NCBI RefSeq assembly: GCF_040253635.1
Contig: NZ_JBEJGX010000003.1
Location: forward strand, 310,001 to 374,000
Length of the DNA stretch: 64,000 nt
Direction of reading: 5' to 3'
Source of the DNA: Streptomyces sp. Edi2
GTDB lineage: Bacteria > Actinomycetota > Actinomycetes > Streptomycetales > Streptomycetaceae
Under the pieces are notes generated by a model, which did no database searches, was not told where the DNA came from, and saw nothing but the letters and a program-made list of their open reading frames with translations. A program made the position numbers and the translations under genes. Of the stretch, positions 37,238 to 46,816 are shown in pieces. Every line of letters begins with the position of its first letter. Within the stretch, counting starts at the first letter, position 1.

Positions 37238-37264
37238 TTGAGCGGGAATTGAGCCGCAATTGAG
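37238..37264. promoter_or_regulatory. Three TTGAG direct repeats at 11-bp period (SARP-like)
   Basis: TTGAG starts at 37238, 37249 and 37260. With their two following bases these are heptamers separated by four bases, the arrangement recognised by SARP-type activators. They lie 80 bases before the ATP-grasp start and between it and the divergent FemAB-like gene. Two of the three are retained at the paralogous promoter at 52256-52282. Confidence 0.6.
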
Positions 37265-37343
37265 TCACGCGGGAGATCGGGGTGAAACGGTGATTTCTGC
37301 GGGCCGAGATGTCCCGTCACCATCGAGCACGAGTGGAGCCTTC

Positions 37344-38729
37344 ATGTCGGCGGAACGGGTCACAGCCCAGTACAACGAGGAATTCCACACACCGGACAGC
37401 GAGTTGCCCTCGGTCGCCCGGTACGTCAAGGATTTCCCGACGCTCGCACCGTGGAATGTCGAGTTCTTGGCCAGGCCCCTCTTCGTGGCCGAGCGTGAGA
37501 TTCGCGAGTTTGCCGATGACCTGCGGCACCTCATCGACATGCTCTTCTCTCTGCCGGACCGGATGTTCGGCGGCGATCTGGAGGCATTCCGGTCGGTGCT
37601 GGGAATCAGCGACGACCGTTGGGAAGCGATTCGGCGGTTCGGTGACCTGCTGCCGCCCCATTACGGCCGGGCCGACATGTACCACGACGGGACCTCGTTC
37701 AAGCTCCTTGAGTTCAATCTGGGAAGCGAGGCGGGCGGCTGGGGATTCGCGGGGGAGATCTCCCGCGCGGCGATGGAGGTCGACGCCTTCGCTGGCTTCG
37801 CGCGCCGGAACCGGCTTGGTTACGTACATCCCGTCCGCGCCGCGGTGGAGGCCCTGCGCCGCTTCGGCGCCCGGGTGGCACCCGGCCGTGAGCCGGTGGT
37901 GGCCCTGCTGGAGTGGCGTGGCGGTCTGAAAGACTACGGCGAGCACTGGGCCAACTTCCAGTCCGCACTGCGCTGGGCGGGCCTCGACATCCTGGTGGCC
38001 GAGGTCTCCGACGTGCACGAACGCGAGGGGGCGCTTTACCTCGGGGACACGAAGATCGACGTGGTCTACCGCACCTTCGTCCCGGACCAGATCGCCGAGG
38101 AACCTGACGGCTGGGACCTGGTCGCACCGCTGCTGCGTGCGCACGGGGCCGGCGGGACGCTGCTCTGGACCCCCCTGTCCAGCAACATGTTCGCCAACAA
38201 GTCCTGTATGGCGCTGCTTTCCGATGCGGCGCGGCGGCGCGATCTCAGCGAGGACGAGTGCCGGCTCGTCGACCGGGTGTTGCCCTGGACCCGCCTGATC
38301 AACACCGAAACGCTCAAGACCGACACCGACCTCGTCGACGAATGCCTGGAGCGGCGCGAGCAGTTGATCCTGAAGGTCAACGCACGCGGCGGCGGAGTCG
38401 GCGCTGTCGTGGGCTGGGAGACGGACGACGCCACGTGGCGGCGGGCTCTGGAGGACTCGGCCGCGGAGGGATGTGTCGTACAGCAGAGAGTGGTACCGCG
38501 GTCTGAGTTCGTGGTGGACCCGGTGACCGGGGAAACCGAGGAGTGGCAGGCGGTCTATGGCATGTTCTACACGCCGCAGGGTTGCGCGGGAACGTTCGCC
38601 AAGGCGGTGCCGGCCGGTGCGAGCAGCATCATCTCCGTCGGGCCGCCCGCGAACGCGCGCATCGCGGCCGTATTTCATCAGAGCGAGCTGCCCGTGTGGG
38701 GCGAAGTGCCCGCCGACACAGCGAAGTAA
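37344..38729 (+). CDS. Circularly permuted-type ATP-grasp ligase
   Basis: A 461-residue protein. The ATG at 37344 (MSAERVTAQYNEEFHTPDSE) follows TGGAG. Marks: MYHDGTSFKLLEFNLGSEAG (nucleotide/metal loop of glutathionylspermidine-synthase-like ATP-grasps), VALLEWRGGLKDYG, LWTPLSSNMFANKSCMALLS, and QLILKVNARGGGVGAVVGWE near the C-terminus. The fold activates a carboxylate as acyl phosphate and joins it to an amine. The substrate is unknown; a peptide or amino-acid conjugate is likely in this cluster. A gutted second copy lies at 51996-52176 and an MFS copy is directly downstream. Confidence 0.8.
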   Translation: MSAERVTAQYNEEFHTPDSELPSVARYVKDFPTLAPWNVEFLARPLFVAEREIREFADDLRHLIDMLFSLPDRMFGGDLEAFRSVLGISDDRWEAIRRFGDLLPPHYGRADMYHDGTSFKLLEFNLGSEAGGWGFAGEISRAAMEVDAFAGFARRNRLGYVHPVRAAVEALRRFGARVAPGREPVVALLEWRGGLKDYGEHWANFQSALRWAGLDILVAEVSDVHEREGALYLGDTKIDVVYRTFVPDQIAEEPDGWDLVAPLLRAHGAGGTLLWTPLSSNMFANKSCMALLSDAARRRDLSEDECRLVDRVLPWTRLINTETLKTDTDLVDECLERREQLILKVNARGGGVGAVVGWETDDATWRRALEDSAAEGCVVQQRVVPRSEFVVDPVTGETEEWQAVYGMFYTPQGCAGTFAKAVPAGASSIISVGPPANARIAAVFHQSELPVWGEVPADTAK

Positions 38730-38739
38730 AGAGACGTCA

Positions 38740-39686
38740 TTGCCGCGGAACTCCCCCACCCCCTCGACGTGGCGGCAGATTCAGACGGCCTGGGGTCTGC
38801 CGGACCTCGCGGGGAAAGGCCGGTTCGTCGCGGCCAATCTGATCGGCAGTCTGGGAAACGGGCTGGTGGGGGCGTTCACCGTCGTCTTCCTCGTGAAGAC
38901 GACGTCGCTGTCACTGGTAGCCGTCGGCGCCGCGCTGACCGCCGGCCAGCTGCTTGTTCTGCCCGTTCCGTTCTTTATCGGGCCCCTGTTGGACAGATAC
39001 GGTCCGCGCACTGTGGTCGCTGTGGGTAACTGGATTTCGGTGGTCGGTTTCATCGGTTTCCTGTTCTCGCACGCGGCCTGGCAGATCGTGCTGTGGCAGC
39101 GGTGCTGCTCGTCGTCTACGCGGTGAACTACCTCGAAGTCGGCGCCTGGATCGTCGGCGTGCTCGTCGCGCTGAACGCGGCCATGGTCGCGCTGCTCCAG
39201 ACGCTCGCCAGCCGGTGGATCGAAGTCCGCAGGCCGGTGACGGTGCTGGTGCTGGCCCTGCTGTTCAACGCGGCCGCGTTCGTCGTCTTCGGCACGCTGC
39301 TCGTGCTGCCCGGCTGGGCGATGATCGCCGGGCTGCTGATCGCGATGGTGCTGTACACCGCGGCCGAGATCCTCAGCTCGCCGCCGACCAGCGAACTGAG
39401 CGTGGTGATGGCTCCCGAGCATCTGAGGGGCCGCTATCTGGGCGTCTACCAGATGTCCTGGTCGGTCGGCGGCGCCGTCGCCCCGGCGCTGCTCACAGCG
39501 CTGTTGGCGGGCGGTGCGGCGCTGCCCTGGGTGTTCCTCACCGCGATCAGCGTGCTGGCCGTACCGCTCGTGCTCGGACTGGACCGGGAGCCCGCGCCCA
39601 CGAGTGAGGCCGACACGGTGTCGGCCTCGTCGACTTCGTCTCGTCCGACGACGTCACCACCCGGGCAGGGCGGACAAGCCCATTGA
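38740..39686 (+). pseudogene. MFS transporter copy 1, internally deleted and frameshifted
   Basis: Starts at TTG 38740. Residues 1-119 match residues 2-120 of the intact copy at 50646-51986 (PSTWRQIQTAWGLPDLAGKG onward). After LWQ at about 39097 the reading breaks and stops at 39126. The match resumes in another frame at 39093-39590 (VLLVVYAVNYLEVGAWIVGV onward). About 433 bases of the intact gene are missing, so six or so helices are lost and the frame is shifted. The tail after PTSEA differs (DTVSASSTSS). It cannot function as a transporter. It lies 10 bases after the ATP-grasp gene, as in the duplicate locus. Confidence 0.9.
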
Positions 39687-39753
39687 TCGATGTCCCTGTC
39701 GTCGACCGCCTGACTGCCGAATTGCTTGATCAGAGTTGCGTGGGTGCTCACAG

Positions 39754-42225
39754 ATGCAGAAATCCAACGAGAAGGCGAACAAGAAGGCGTCTGCATGCGA
39801 GACGTGTGGGGAGCGCATACAACGCGTCGAGGGCAAGAAGTCGACACACAACCGCTATTGCTCGAATGCCTGCCGGCAACGCGCTTACCGGCGCCGCGTC
39901 AAGGACGGCACACCTCTGGCCGGCGCCAACGACGCGACTCAACTGAGCAGTTTCATCGGCCGCGAGCACGACCTCGTCGAATTGCGTCGCATTCTCCGTA
40001 CCACCAGGCTCCTCACCGTGACCGGACCGCCCGGCGTCGGTAAGTCCCGGCTCGCGACGGAACTCGCGAAGAAGGAACAGCGCGTCGGCCACCGCAACAC
40101 CGTGTTCATCGATCTCCGCACTCCGGAAATGGCCGGTTCCGATCCCCGGCGGGCCGTCGCGGCCCTTGAGGCGGCCATTGAGGACCAGATCGCGCCGACG
40201 ATCCGGCGCACGGCCTGTCGCGCCGATGAACAGCGCGTCCTGCTCGACAACTGCGAGCACGTACTGGAGACAAGCGGCGCGGCGATTGTCGACCTGCTGT
40301 TCCGATTCCCGGGACTACGCGTGATCGCCACCAGCCGGGAGCCGTGGCGCATCTCCGGTGAGGCCGTCTACCGACTCCCCGGACTCTCCCTGCCCGGCGC
40401 CGCCTCCGTCGAGTCGCCGGAGAGCTACCTACGGGCGGACGCTGTACGGCTTTTCGTCGAGCGGAGCAGCGCGGTCAACCACGAGTTCCGGCTGAACGAG
40501 GAGAACTCGGAGGACGTCAGAGCTGTCTGCACCGCACTGGACGGCATCCCGCTGGCTCTCGAACTCGCAGCCCAGCTCGCCCGCGCGCTCCCCGTGGCCG
40601 AGATCAGGGAGCGCCTCAAGGAACCGCTGTCCCTGCTGAATCAAGGCTGGCGGACCGCCGACCCCCGACACCGCAGCTGGCGTGCGGCGTTACGGTGGAG
40701 CTACGACCACCTCAGCGCCGATGAACAGCGACTGTTCCGCCGTCTGTCGCTGCTGCCCGGCATCAACAGTGTCGAGGCGGCGACGGTGGCGTACGGCGGC
40801 GATCCCGCCGACGCCGAGACGGTCCCCGACCTGCTGATCAGCCTAGAGGCGAAGTCGCTGGTTGTCGTCCGCACGCGCGGACCGCACCGGCCCTCCGGTT
40901 ACCAGGTGCCGAACTCCGTCGGCAGCCTCGGCCGACACCACCTGACCGCCTCCGGAGAGGAGGAGGGAGTGCTGAACCGGCTGGCGGACTGGACGGCGGC
41001 CCGCGCGAGAACGCTGAACGACGAACTGGTGCTGTCCCCTGGGGCGGTGTACCAGTTGTCCGACGAGCGCGACATCATCCGCCGTCTATTGTCGTGGCTG
41101 GCTACCACCGACGACGAGAGGCAGCTCTCCTTGTCCTGGGCGCTCGCCGCCGCAGAGCTGGCGTCCGGTGAGAACGTGGGCGATGTCCTGGAGAGAATCC
41201 AGCACACGCTGGCGGTCACCGAGACCTCCTCCGCACGCCGCCACCACGCGCTGGCGGGAGCGCTCACGCTTGCCTGCTGGTATGGGCACGGTCGGCAGGC
41301 CATGAATCTCGTCGGGAAGACCGTGGCCGTCGCGCGCCGCTCCGGTGACGACGTACAACTGGCCCGGGCCGCGCTGCTGTCGAGCCTTGCCAACGAGATG
41401 TACGGCGACCGTGAGGCCGCGTATCGCGACCTCGATGTGGCTCTGGGCGTCGCGAGACGTGGTGCGGAGGAGGTCCCGCTCGCCGTCTGCCGGGCGCATC
41501 TGGCCCGGCACCTGCTGCACCGCGGCCGCTGCGGCCTGGCCGCTGTGCTGCTGGAGAAGACCCTTCCCGTGTTGCGGGCGTCGGCACCGCCGGAACACCT
41601 CAGCGCCGCCCTGATCACCGCTGGTGCCCTCGCGCTGGAGAACGACGACCTGCCCAAGGCCGAGGGGTTCTTCCAGGAGGCCCTGGACTCCGCGTTCCGG
41701 CCCGGTGCCTACGACGGGATTCTCGGGCTTGCCCTCTGCGCGGCGCGGAGCCATGACTTCGAGCGCGTGCTCAAGCTCATGACCACCACTGAGGGCAGGC
41801 CCTCCACGGTGCTGCGCTTCTTCCCGGCCTGGCGTAAGGAGCTCGTCGAGGCCTACGGTGCCGCCACGCGCATCTTGTCGAAGGGACGGGTCGTCGCGGC
41901 ACTGGCGTCGGCCCGCGGTCTCGGCCTCCGGCAGAGTGTCGTGCTGACCCGCGCCGACGCCGTTCCCTCCCCGCCGACCGGGGACGACGACCTGCTGACG
42001 GCGCGTGAGTGGGAGGTGCTTCAGTTGGTGATGGAAGGACTCGCCAACTCGGAGATAGCCCATCGGATGCACCTCTCCGTGCGGACGGTGGAAACGCACA
42101 TCCGCAACATCCGGTCCGTCCTGCAACTGCGCTCCCGCGCGCACATGGCCGCCTGGGCCGCCCGCCACCACCCCGAACTCGTTCGCCGACGTCAACAAGA
42201 CCGCCCACCTGGGATCGCGGTATGA
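39754..42225 (+). CDS. Zinc-knuckle / ATPase / LuxR-HTH regulator of the island
   Basis: An 823-residue protein starting MQKSNEKANKKASACETCGE. Same order as the gene at 9657: Cys cluster (CETCGERI, then RYCSNACRQRAYRRR), ATPase (TVTGPPGVGKSRLATELAKK, Walker B VLLDNCEHV), helical repeats, and LuxR HTH (LTAREWEVLQLVMEGLANSE, then LSVRTVETHIRNIRSVLQLR). A TTA codon at 40690-40692 implies bldA control. It lies just before hpgT-hmaS-hmo and is the only pathway-type regulator in the island, so it probably activates these genes. An interrupted palindrome at 42372-42409 between it and hpgT is a possible target. Confidence 0.88.
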   Translation: MQKSNEKANKKASACETCGERIQRVEGKKSTHNRYCSNACRQRAYRRRVKDGTPLAGANDATQLSSFIGREHDLVELRRILRTTRLLTVTGPPGVGKSRLATELAKKEQRVGHRNTVFIDLRTPEMAGSDPRRAVAALEAAIEDQIAPTIRRTACRADEQRVLLDNCEHVLETSGAAIVDLLFRFPGLRVIATSREPWRISGEAVYRLPGLSLPGAASVESPESYLRADAVRLFVERSSAVNHEFRLNEENSEDVRAVCTALDGIPLALELAAQLARALPVAEIRERLKEPLSLLNQGWRTADPRHRSWRAALRWSYDHLSADEQRLFRRLSLLPGINSVEAATVAYGGDPADAETVPDLLISLEAKSLVVVRTRGPHRPSGYQVPNSVGSLGRHHLTASGEEEGVLNRLADWTAARARTLNDELVLSPGAVYQLSDERDIIRRLLSWLATTDDERQLSLSWALAAAELASGENVGDVLERIQHTLAVTETSSARRHHALAGALTLACWYGHGRQAMNLVGKTVAVARRSGDDVQLARAALLSSLANEMYGDREAAYRDLDVALGVARRGAEEVPLAVCRAHLARHLLHRGRCGLAAVLLEKTLPVLRASAPPEHLSAALITAGALALENDDLPKAEGFFQEALDSAFRPGAYDGILGLALCAARSHDFERVLKLMTTTEGRPSTVLRFFPAWRKELVEAYGAATRILSKGRVVAALASARGLGLRQSVVLTRADAVPSPPTGDDDLLTAREWEVLQLVMEGLANSEIAHRMHLSVRTVETHIRNIRSVLQLRSRAHMAAWAARHHPELVRRRQQDRPPGIAV

Positions 42226-42371
42226 CGCGAGTGGAGTCTCCGAGACGGTCCGCGCGTCGGGATCTGGCAGCGGTGGACAGCTGCGAGTGCTTCCGACCGC
42301 AGCGCGGGCCGCGCCGCCAGGGATCGCCTCCTGGCCATTGACCGCCCCTCCCGGAACAGCGTGCTCCCCGC

Positions 42372-42409
42372 GTTACGACACGGCCGGGGCCACCGCCCGC
42401 TCTCGTAAC
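42372..42409. promoter_or_regulatory. Interrupted palindrome upstream of hpgT
   Basis: GTTACGA (42372-42378) is mirrored by TCGTAAC (42403-42409), flanked by C- and G-runs. It lies 50 bases before the hpgT start and after the regulator gene. It may be an operator for a dimeric LuxR-type protein. Confidence 0.4.
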
Positions 42410-42458
42410 GGGGGCGATCACCGGTCCCCCGGGAGCGAGCAGCGTCGAGAGTGACGGC

Positions 42459-43763
42459 ATGGAACTCGCGATGGCGGAATTGACCCGCGCGCTACAAGAC
42501 CCCCTGCTCGACGCGATGAACTTCCTCAACGAGGTCGCCGAGCGGTTCCCCGACGCCATCTCCTTCGCGGCGGGACGGCCGAACGAGCGATTCGTCACCG
42601 CCGACGACACCGCGAACGACCTGCGTGCGTTCCGCACCTACCTGACGGCGCACTCGACCCGGCCCGAGCATGAAGTCATCAGAGCCCTGTTCTCGTACGG
42701 GCCGGCCAAGGGCATCATCAACGACCTCGTCTGCCGGTACCTGCACGTCGACGAGGGCATCGAGACCGTTCCCGAAGCGGTCGTCGTGACCGTCGGCGCG
42801 CAGGAGGCGATGGTGCTGGTCCTGCGCGCGCTGTGCCGCGACGCCGCCGACGTCGCGCTGGCGGTTGCACCGACGTACGCGGGTTTCACAGGAGCGGCCA
42901 GCGTGGTCGGTATGCCCGTTCTCCCTGTTTCCTCGGGTGACGACGGAGTCGACCTCGACGATCTGGAGGCCGTTCTCGCCACGGCCCGCGCGGCCGGTCT
43001 TCGGCCTCGCTGCCTCTATGTCATCCCCGACTTCGCCAATCCCACCGGGATGTGCCTGCCGATCGCCGAGCGGCGTCGGCTGCTCGAGGCCGCCGAACGC
43101 AACCGGCTGCTGATCGTCGAGGACAACCCGTACGGCATCTACGCAGGTCACGGCGAGCGGCTCCCCACCCTCAAGTCCCTCGACGAGGGCGGCCAGGTCG
43201 TCTACATCGGTTCCTTCGCCAAGTCGGTGATGCCGGGCGCCAGGGTCGGGTATGTGGTCGCCGATCAGGCGGTGACCTCGGGCGGGCGCAGGACCGGCCT
43301 GCTGGCCGACGAACTCGGCAAGATCAAGAGCATGATCACCCTGAACACATCCCCGGTGAGCCAAGCGGTCGTCGCCGGTCGTCTCCTGGCCCACGACTTC
43401 AGCCTCGTCCGAGCCAATGAGCGGGTGACCGCCACATACCGGGACAACCTGGACCGGCTGCTGCGCGGGCTGCGAGTACGGTTCGGCGGCGACGGCGCGC
43501 AGGCCGTGCACTGGACCAGGCCGGTCGGCGGCTTCTTCGTCATGCTGCACGTTCCGTTCCGGGCGGACGAGGCCTTGCTGGAACACTCGGCTAGTCGTCA
43601 CCAGGTGCTCTGGACACCGATGAGCCAGTTCTACCCCGGCTCCGATGCGGGCGCCCGCAGCCTGCGCCTGTCGTGCAGCGCGCTGCGGCCCCAGGACATC
43701 GAACCCGGCCTGGACCGGCTCGCGGCACTTGTGGCCGAGCAGAGCTCAGTGGTCGCGTCCTGA
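42459..43763 (+). CDS. hpgT: 4-hydroxyphenylglycine aminotransferase-like (HpgT)
   Basis: A 434-residue fold-type I PLP enzyme. LQDPLLDAMNFLNEVAERFP with DAISFAAGRPNERF is typical of HpgT. YVIPDFANPTGMCLPIAERR holds the cofactor-contacting Asn/Asp loop, and the PLP lysine is in GSFAKSVMPGARVGYV. In glycopeptide-type pathways HpgT transaminates 4-hydroxyphenylglyoxylate to L-4-hydroxyphenylglycine. Position next to hmaS and hmo supports this. The start is ATG 42459 or the in-frame ATG 42471. It is followed after 137 bases by hmaS. Confidence 0.88.
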   Translation: MELAMAELTRALQDPLLDAMNFLNEVAERFPDAISFAAGRPNERFVTADDTANDLRAFRTYLTAHSTRPEHEVIRALFSYGPAKGIINDLVCRYLHVDEGIETVPEAVVVTVGAQEAMVLVLRALCRDAADVALAVAPTYAGFTGAASVVGMPVLPVSSGDDGVDLDDLEAVLATARAAGLRPRCLYVIPDFANPTGMCLPIAERRRLLEAAERNRLLIVEDNPYGIYAGHGERLPTLKSLDEGGQVVYIGSFAKSVMPGARVGYVVADQAVTSGGRRTGLLADELGKIKSMITLNTSPVSQAVVAGRLLAHDFSLVRANERVTATYRDNLDRLLRGLRVRFGGDGAQAVHWTRPVGGFFVMLHVPFRADEALLEHSASRHQVLWTPMSQFYPGSDAGARSLRLSCSALRPQDIEPGLDRLAALVAEQSSVVAS

Positions 43764-43900
43764 CGCCGACGCCGGCCCCGGACGGGGCGGTGGATCTCGC
43801 GGACGACTGCCCAGCATCCGTAACAGCGGCTTCTGCGGATCCGGTCGACTCCTGGTCCGCACAGCATGGACGTACTGAGCTGACACGAGGAGAGAACACC

Positions 43901-44980
43901 GTGATGCCTGTGCTGAAAGATCTGAGTGTTGACCATGTCCGGTTCGCCGTCGTGGACCTCGACACCGCGACCGATGTCTGGGTGAAGCGTTACGGCATGA
44001 GTGTGTACGCCCGCTCCGCCGACTCGGCGTCCAGCGCGGGTGTGGCCACCGCGGCGGTAGGGACAGCGGAGATCAGGCTGGTGCTCACTGCCGCCGACGG
44101 AGCGGACCACCCGGCCGCGGCGTATGTGGCACTGCACGGCGACGGAGTGTCCGACATCGCACTCCGCACCTCCGACGCGGCAGCGGCCTTTCGTACAGCC
44201 GTCCGACGCGGCGCGCAGCCGGTGTCGCCCCCGGCCGACCACGACGGGATCATCTGTGCGACGATCTCCGGCTTCGGTGATGTGGTGCATACCTTCGTCG
44301 AGCGTCCGAACGCCCTGGACTCACGTACCCTGCCGGGACTCGTTCCGTCCGGCGAACCAGTCAAACCCGGCGCGGACAACCACTTGGACACGGTTGACCA
44401 CTTCGCGGTCTGCGTCGAGGCCGGCCAACTGCGCCCGACGGTGGACTACTACAAGCAAGTCCTCGACTTCCGCGAGGTGTTCACCGAACGCATCATCGTC
44501 GGCGAGCAGGCGATGGACTCCATTGCCATACAGAGCCGCTCCGGTGAGGTCACCTTCACGGTCATCGAACCCGACCTGACACGGCAGCCCGGCCAGATCG
44601 ACGCGTTCATCAAGAACCATGGCGGCGCCGGGGTGCAGCACATCGCCTTCAGTACCCGCGACATCACCCGGGATGTGGAAAGGCTGCGCGACACCGGCGT
44701 CCGGTTCCTCGAAACACCCGGGAGTTACTACGACATGCTGCCCGAGCGGCTGACACCCACCCGGCACGGTGTCGAGCAGCTGAGGGCTCTCGACATCCTC
44801 GCCGACGAGGACCCCGACGGCCAGCTCCTGCAGATCTTCACCGGCTCCGTCCACCCGCGCAACACCCTGTTCTTCGAGCTCGTCGAGCGGCTCGGCTCAC
44901 GGACCTTCGGCAGCGCCAACATCAAGGCACTGTACACAGCGGTCGAACGGCAGCGCGCCGCGGACGACGACCGCCGGTGA
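43901..44980 (+). CDS. hmaS: 4-hydroxymandelate synthase
   Basis: A 359-residue Fe(II) dioxygenase of the HPPD superfamily. GAGGAG at 43887-43892 points to GTG 43901 or the next codon ATG 43904. Motifs: HGDGVSDIALRTSDAAAAFR, TVDHFAVCVEAGQLRPTVDY (first His ligand), GGAGVQHIAFSTRDI (second His), and NTLFFELVERLGSRTFGSAN (Glu ligand). The pattern is closer to HmaS of glycopeptide producers than to HPPD, though these families differ only subtly. It converts 4-hydroxyphenylpyruvate to 4-hydroxymandelate, the first step to hydroxyphenylglycine. It is followed by hmo. Confidence 0.87.
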   Translation: MMPVLKDLSVDHVRFAVVDLDTATDVWVKRYGMSVYARSADSASSAGVATAAVGTAEIRLVLTAADGADHPAAAYVALHGDGVSDIALRTSDAAAAFRTAVRRGAQPVSPPADHDGIICATISGFGDVVHTFVERPNALDSRTLPGLVPSGEPVKPGADNHLDTVDHFAVCVEAGQLRPTVDYYKQVLDFREVFTERIIVGEQAMDSIAIQSRSGEVTFTVIEPDLTRQPGQIDAFIKNHGGAGVQHIAFSTRDITRDVERLRDTGVRFLETPGSYYDMLPERLTPTRHGVEQLRALDILADEDPDGQLLQIFTGSVHPRNTLFFELVERLGSRTFGSANIKALYTAVERQRAADDDRR

Positions 44981-45095
44981 GGTCGGGCCCGCGCCACCCG
45001 ATTGGGCCACGGCGCGCAACGCACACCGACGGCCACGCCCCCACCGGGCCGCGAGGTCACCACCTGAGCAGGGCTGTACGAGAAAGAGTCCCCCA

Positions 45096-46211
45096 ATGAG
45101 CAGCACCGGCGCCGGACCGGGCGTCACTCCACCCTGGACCCGCGTGACGGAGGCCGAGCAAGCGGCCCGCGACCGGCTTCCGGCGGACATCTGGGACTTC
45201 GTCGCGGGAGGCAGCGGGGACGAGTCCGTCCTGACGGGCAATCTGACCGAGCTGAACCGAATCACCGTGGTACCGCGTGTGCTGAACGGGCAACCGGGCG
45301 GTGTGCGGCTGGCGCGGCAACTCGGGCGCAGCGAGACCCGGATGCCGGTGGTGATTGCCCCAATGGCCTACCAACGACTCGTCCACCCACAGGGTGAACT
45401 CGCGGTGGCCGAGGCTGCGCGCGCGGAAGGCATTCCGTACGTTGTGCCGATGCTCTCCAGCCACCCGCTGGAGAAGATCGCGGACGTGGGCGCGACACTG
45501 TGGTTCCAGCTCTACTGGCTGCGCGACCGGGGAGTGCTGCTCGACCTGGTGCGCCGGGCCGAACAGGCCGGCTGCCGGGCCATCGTCATCACGGTGGACG
45601 TCCCCGTCATGGCCCGACGGCCGCGCGACCTGCGCAACGGATTCGCCCTGCCTGCCGACGTCACCGCCGGCAACCTCGACGACACCGGCCCAACCACCCA
45701 CACCCGGGTGCCGGGCGCCTCAGCCGTGGCGACCCACTCCGCGGTCGCCTTCGATCCGGCGGCCTGCTGGTCCGACCTGGAGTGGCTGCGCGCCCAGACC
45801 GAACTGCCGTTGGTGGTCAAGGGGATTCTCGACCCCCGCGACGCCGTGCGGGCGGCCGAGCGTGGGGCCGACACGGTGGTCGTCTCTAACCACGGCGGCC
45901 GTCAGCTACCCGCGGCCGTGCCGAGCTGCGCCGCGCTGCCCCCGGTGGTCGAGAGACTGGCCGGCCGCTGTGAGGTCCTGCTGGACGGCGGCGTGCGCAC
46001 GGGAGCAGATGTCCTGCGTGCTCTGGCCCTGGGCGCCGACGGTGTGATGTACGGCCGTCCGGTGCTGTGGGGCCTCGCCGCGGACGGCGGGGCTGGTGTA
46101 CGCACCGTTCTCGGCCTCCTGCGCACCGAGACCGAAGAGGCCCTGCTGCTGTCCGGCTGCGCCGACCTCGCCGCCGTTCGTCAGCTGACGGTGGCGCGCA
46201 CCGTCGCGTAA
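45096..46211 (+). CDS. hmo: 4-hydroxymandelate oxidase
   Basis: A 371-residue FMN-dependent alpha-hydroxy-acid oxidase. PADIWDFVAGGSGDESVLTG, MPVVIAPMAYQRLVHPQGEL, LWFQLYWLRDRGVLLDLVRR, the active-site His in VVSNHGGRQLP, and VLLDGGVRTGADVLRALALG with the flavin-phosphate loop are all present. It should oxidise 4-hydroxymandelate to 4-hydroxyphenylglyoxylate, the substrate of HpgT. It is the last gene of the hpgT-hmaS-hmo series. No prephenate dehydrogenase was found in the window; that step may be supplied elsewhere. Confidence 0.88.
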   Translation: MSSTGAGPGVTPPWTRVTEAEQAARDRLPADIWDFVAGGSGDESVLTGNLTELNRITVVPRVLNGQPGGVRLARQLGRSETRMPVVIAPMAYQRLVHPQGELAVAEAARAEGIPYVVPMLSSHPLEKIADVGATLWFQLYWLRDRGVLLDLVRRAEQAGCRAIVITVDVPVMARRPRDLRNGFALPADVTAGNLDDTGPTTHTRVPGASAVATHSAVAFDPAACWSDLEWLRAQTELPLVVKGILDPRDAVRAAERGADTVVVSNHGGRQLPAAVPSCAALPPVVERLAGRCEVLLDGGVRTGADVLRALALGADGVMYGRPVLWGLAADGGAGVRTVLGLLRTETEEALLLSGCADLAAVRQLTVARTVA

Positions 46212-46409
46212 CGGTGTCTCACGCCGTTCGGGCGGATGGTCCTGTTCGCCGGGGCAGTGGCGTGCGGCGTCGCCGCGGACAAGGCCCGCTCTGGCCAGTT
46301 GAACAGACACGGCATCTGTAGTTCGTCAGGCGTGAGGCATCGCCGCTGGCCGACGTGGTGGATGGGGTGCCTGCGCGCACGGGTACGGCCACCGGCATCG
46401 TGATCTTGT

Positions 46410-46816
46410 GTGACGAAGAATCGAGAAGCGGTGGCCGCGAAGACCACGGTAGTACACGCCGGCTGGGACGGGCGGTTCGAGGGGTTGATGGGTCGGTTCG
46501 CGAGCTGCTTCCCGCGCCGGGAGACCCGGCTGACCTACCGGAACATGGTCTCTGGGCTGTTGATGGTCACGGAATCAGCGAACTGCTGGTCGTTGGCCGA
46601 GGCGATCGGCCACAACGGTCCGATGTTTGCAGCACTTTGTCGAGGGCCCGCTTCGACAACGGAGCAGTCCGCCGGTCGGTCGCGGCCTGGACGGTGGAGC
46701 AACTCGGCAAGAGGAAGGTGATGTTGGTGGTGGACGAGACGGGTGATGAGAAGTCGTCCCTCGATGCGGTCGGCGCGGCCCGGCAGTATTCCGGGGCGTT
46801 GGGGGCCCGTATCTGA
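46410..46816 (+). pseudogene. IS701-like transposase remnant, frameshifted and truncated
   Basis: From GTG 46410 the frame reads VVHAGWDGRFEGLMGRFASC and NMVSGLLMVTESANCWSLAE, then loses homology near 46635. The next frame continues with VAAWTVEQLGKRKVMLVVDE and TGDEKSSLDAVGAARQYSGA and ends at 46816. This is the N-terminal third of an IS701/IS4-type DDE transposase, including the first Asp region (VVDETGD), with one indel. It cannot work. Confidence 0.75.
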
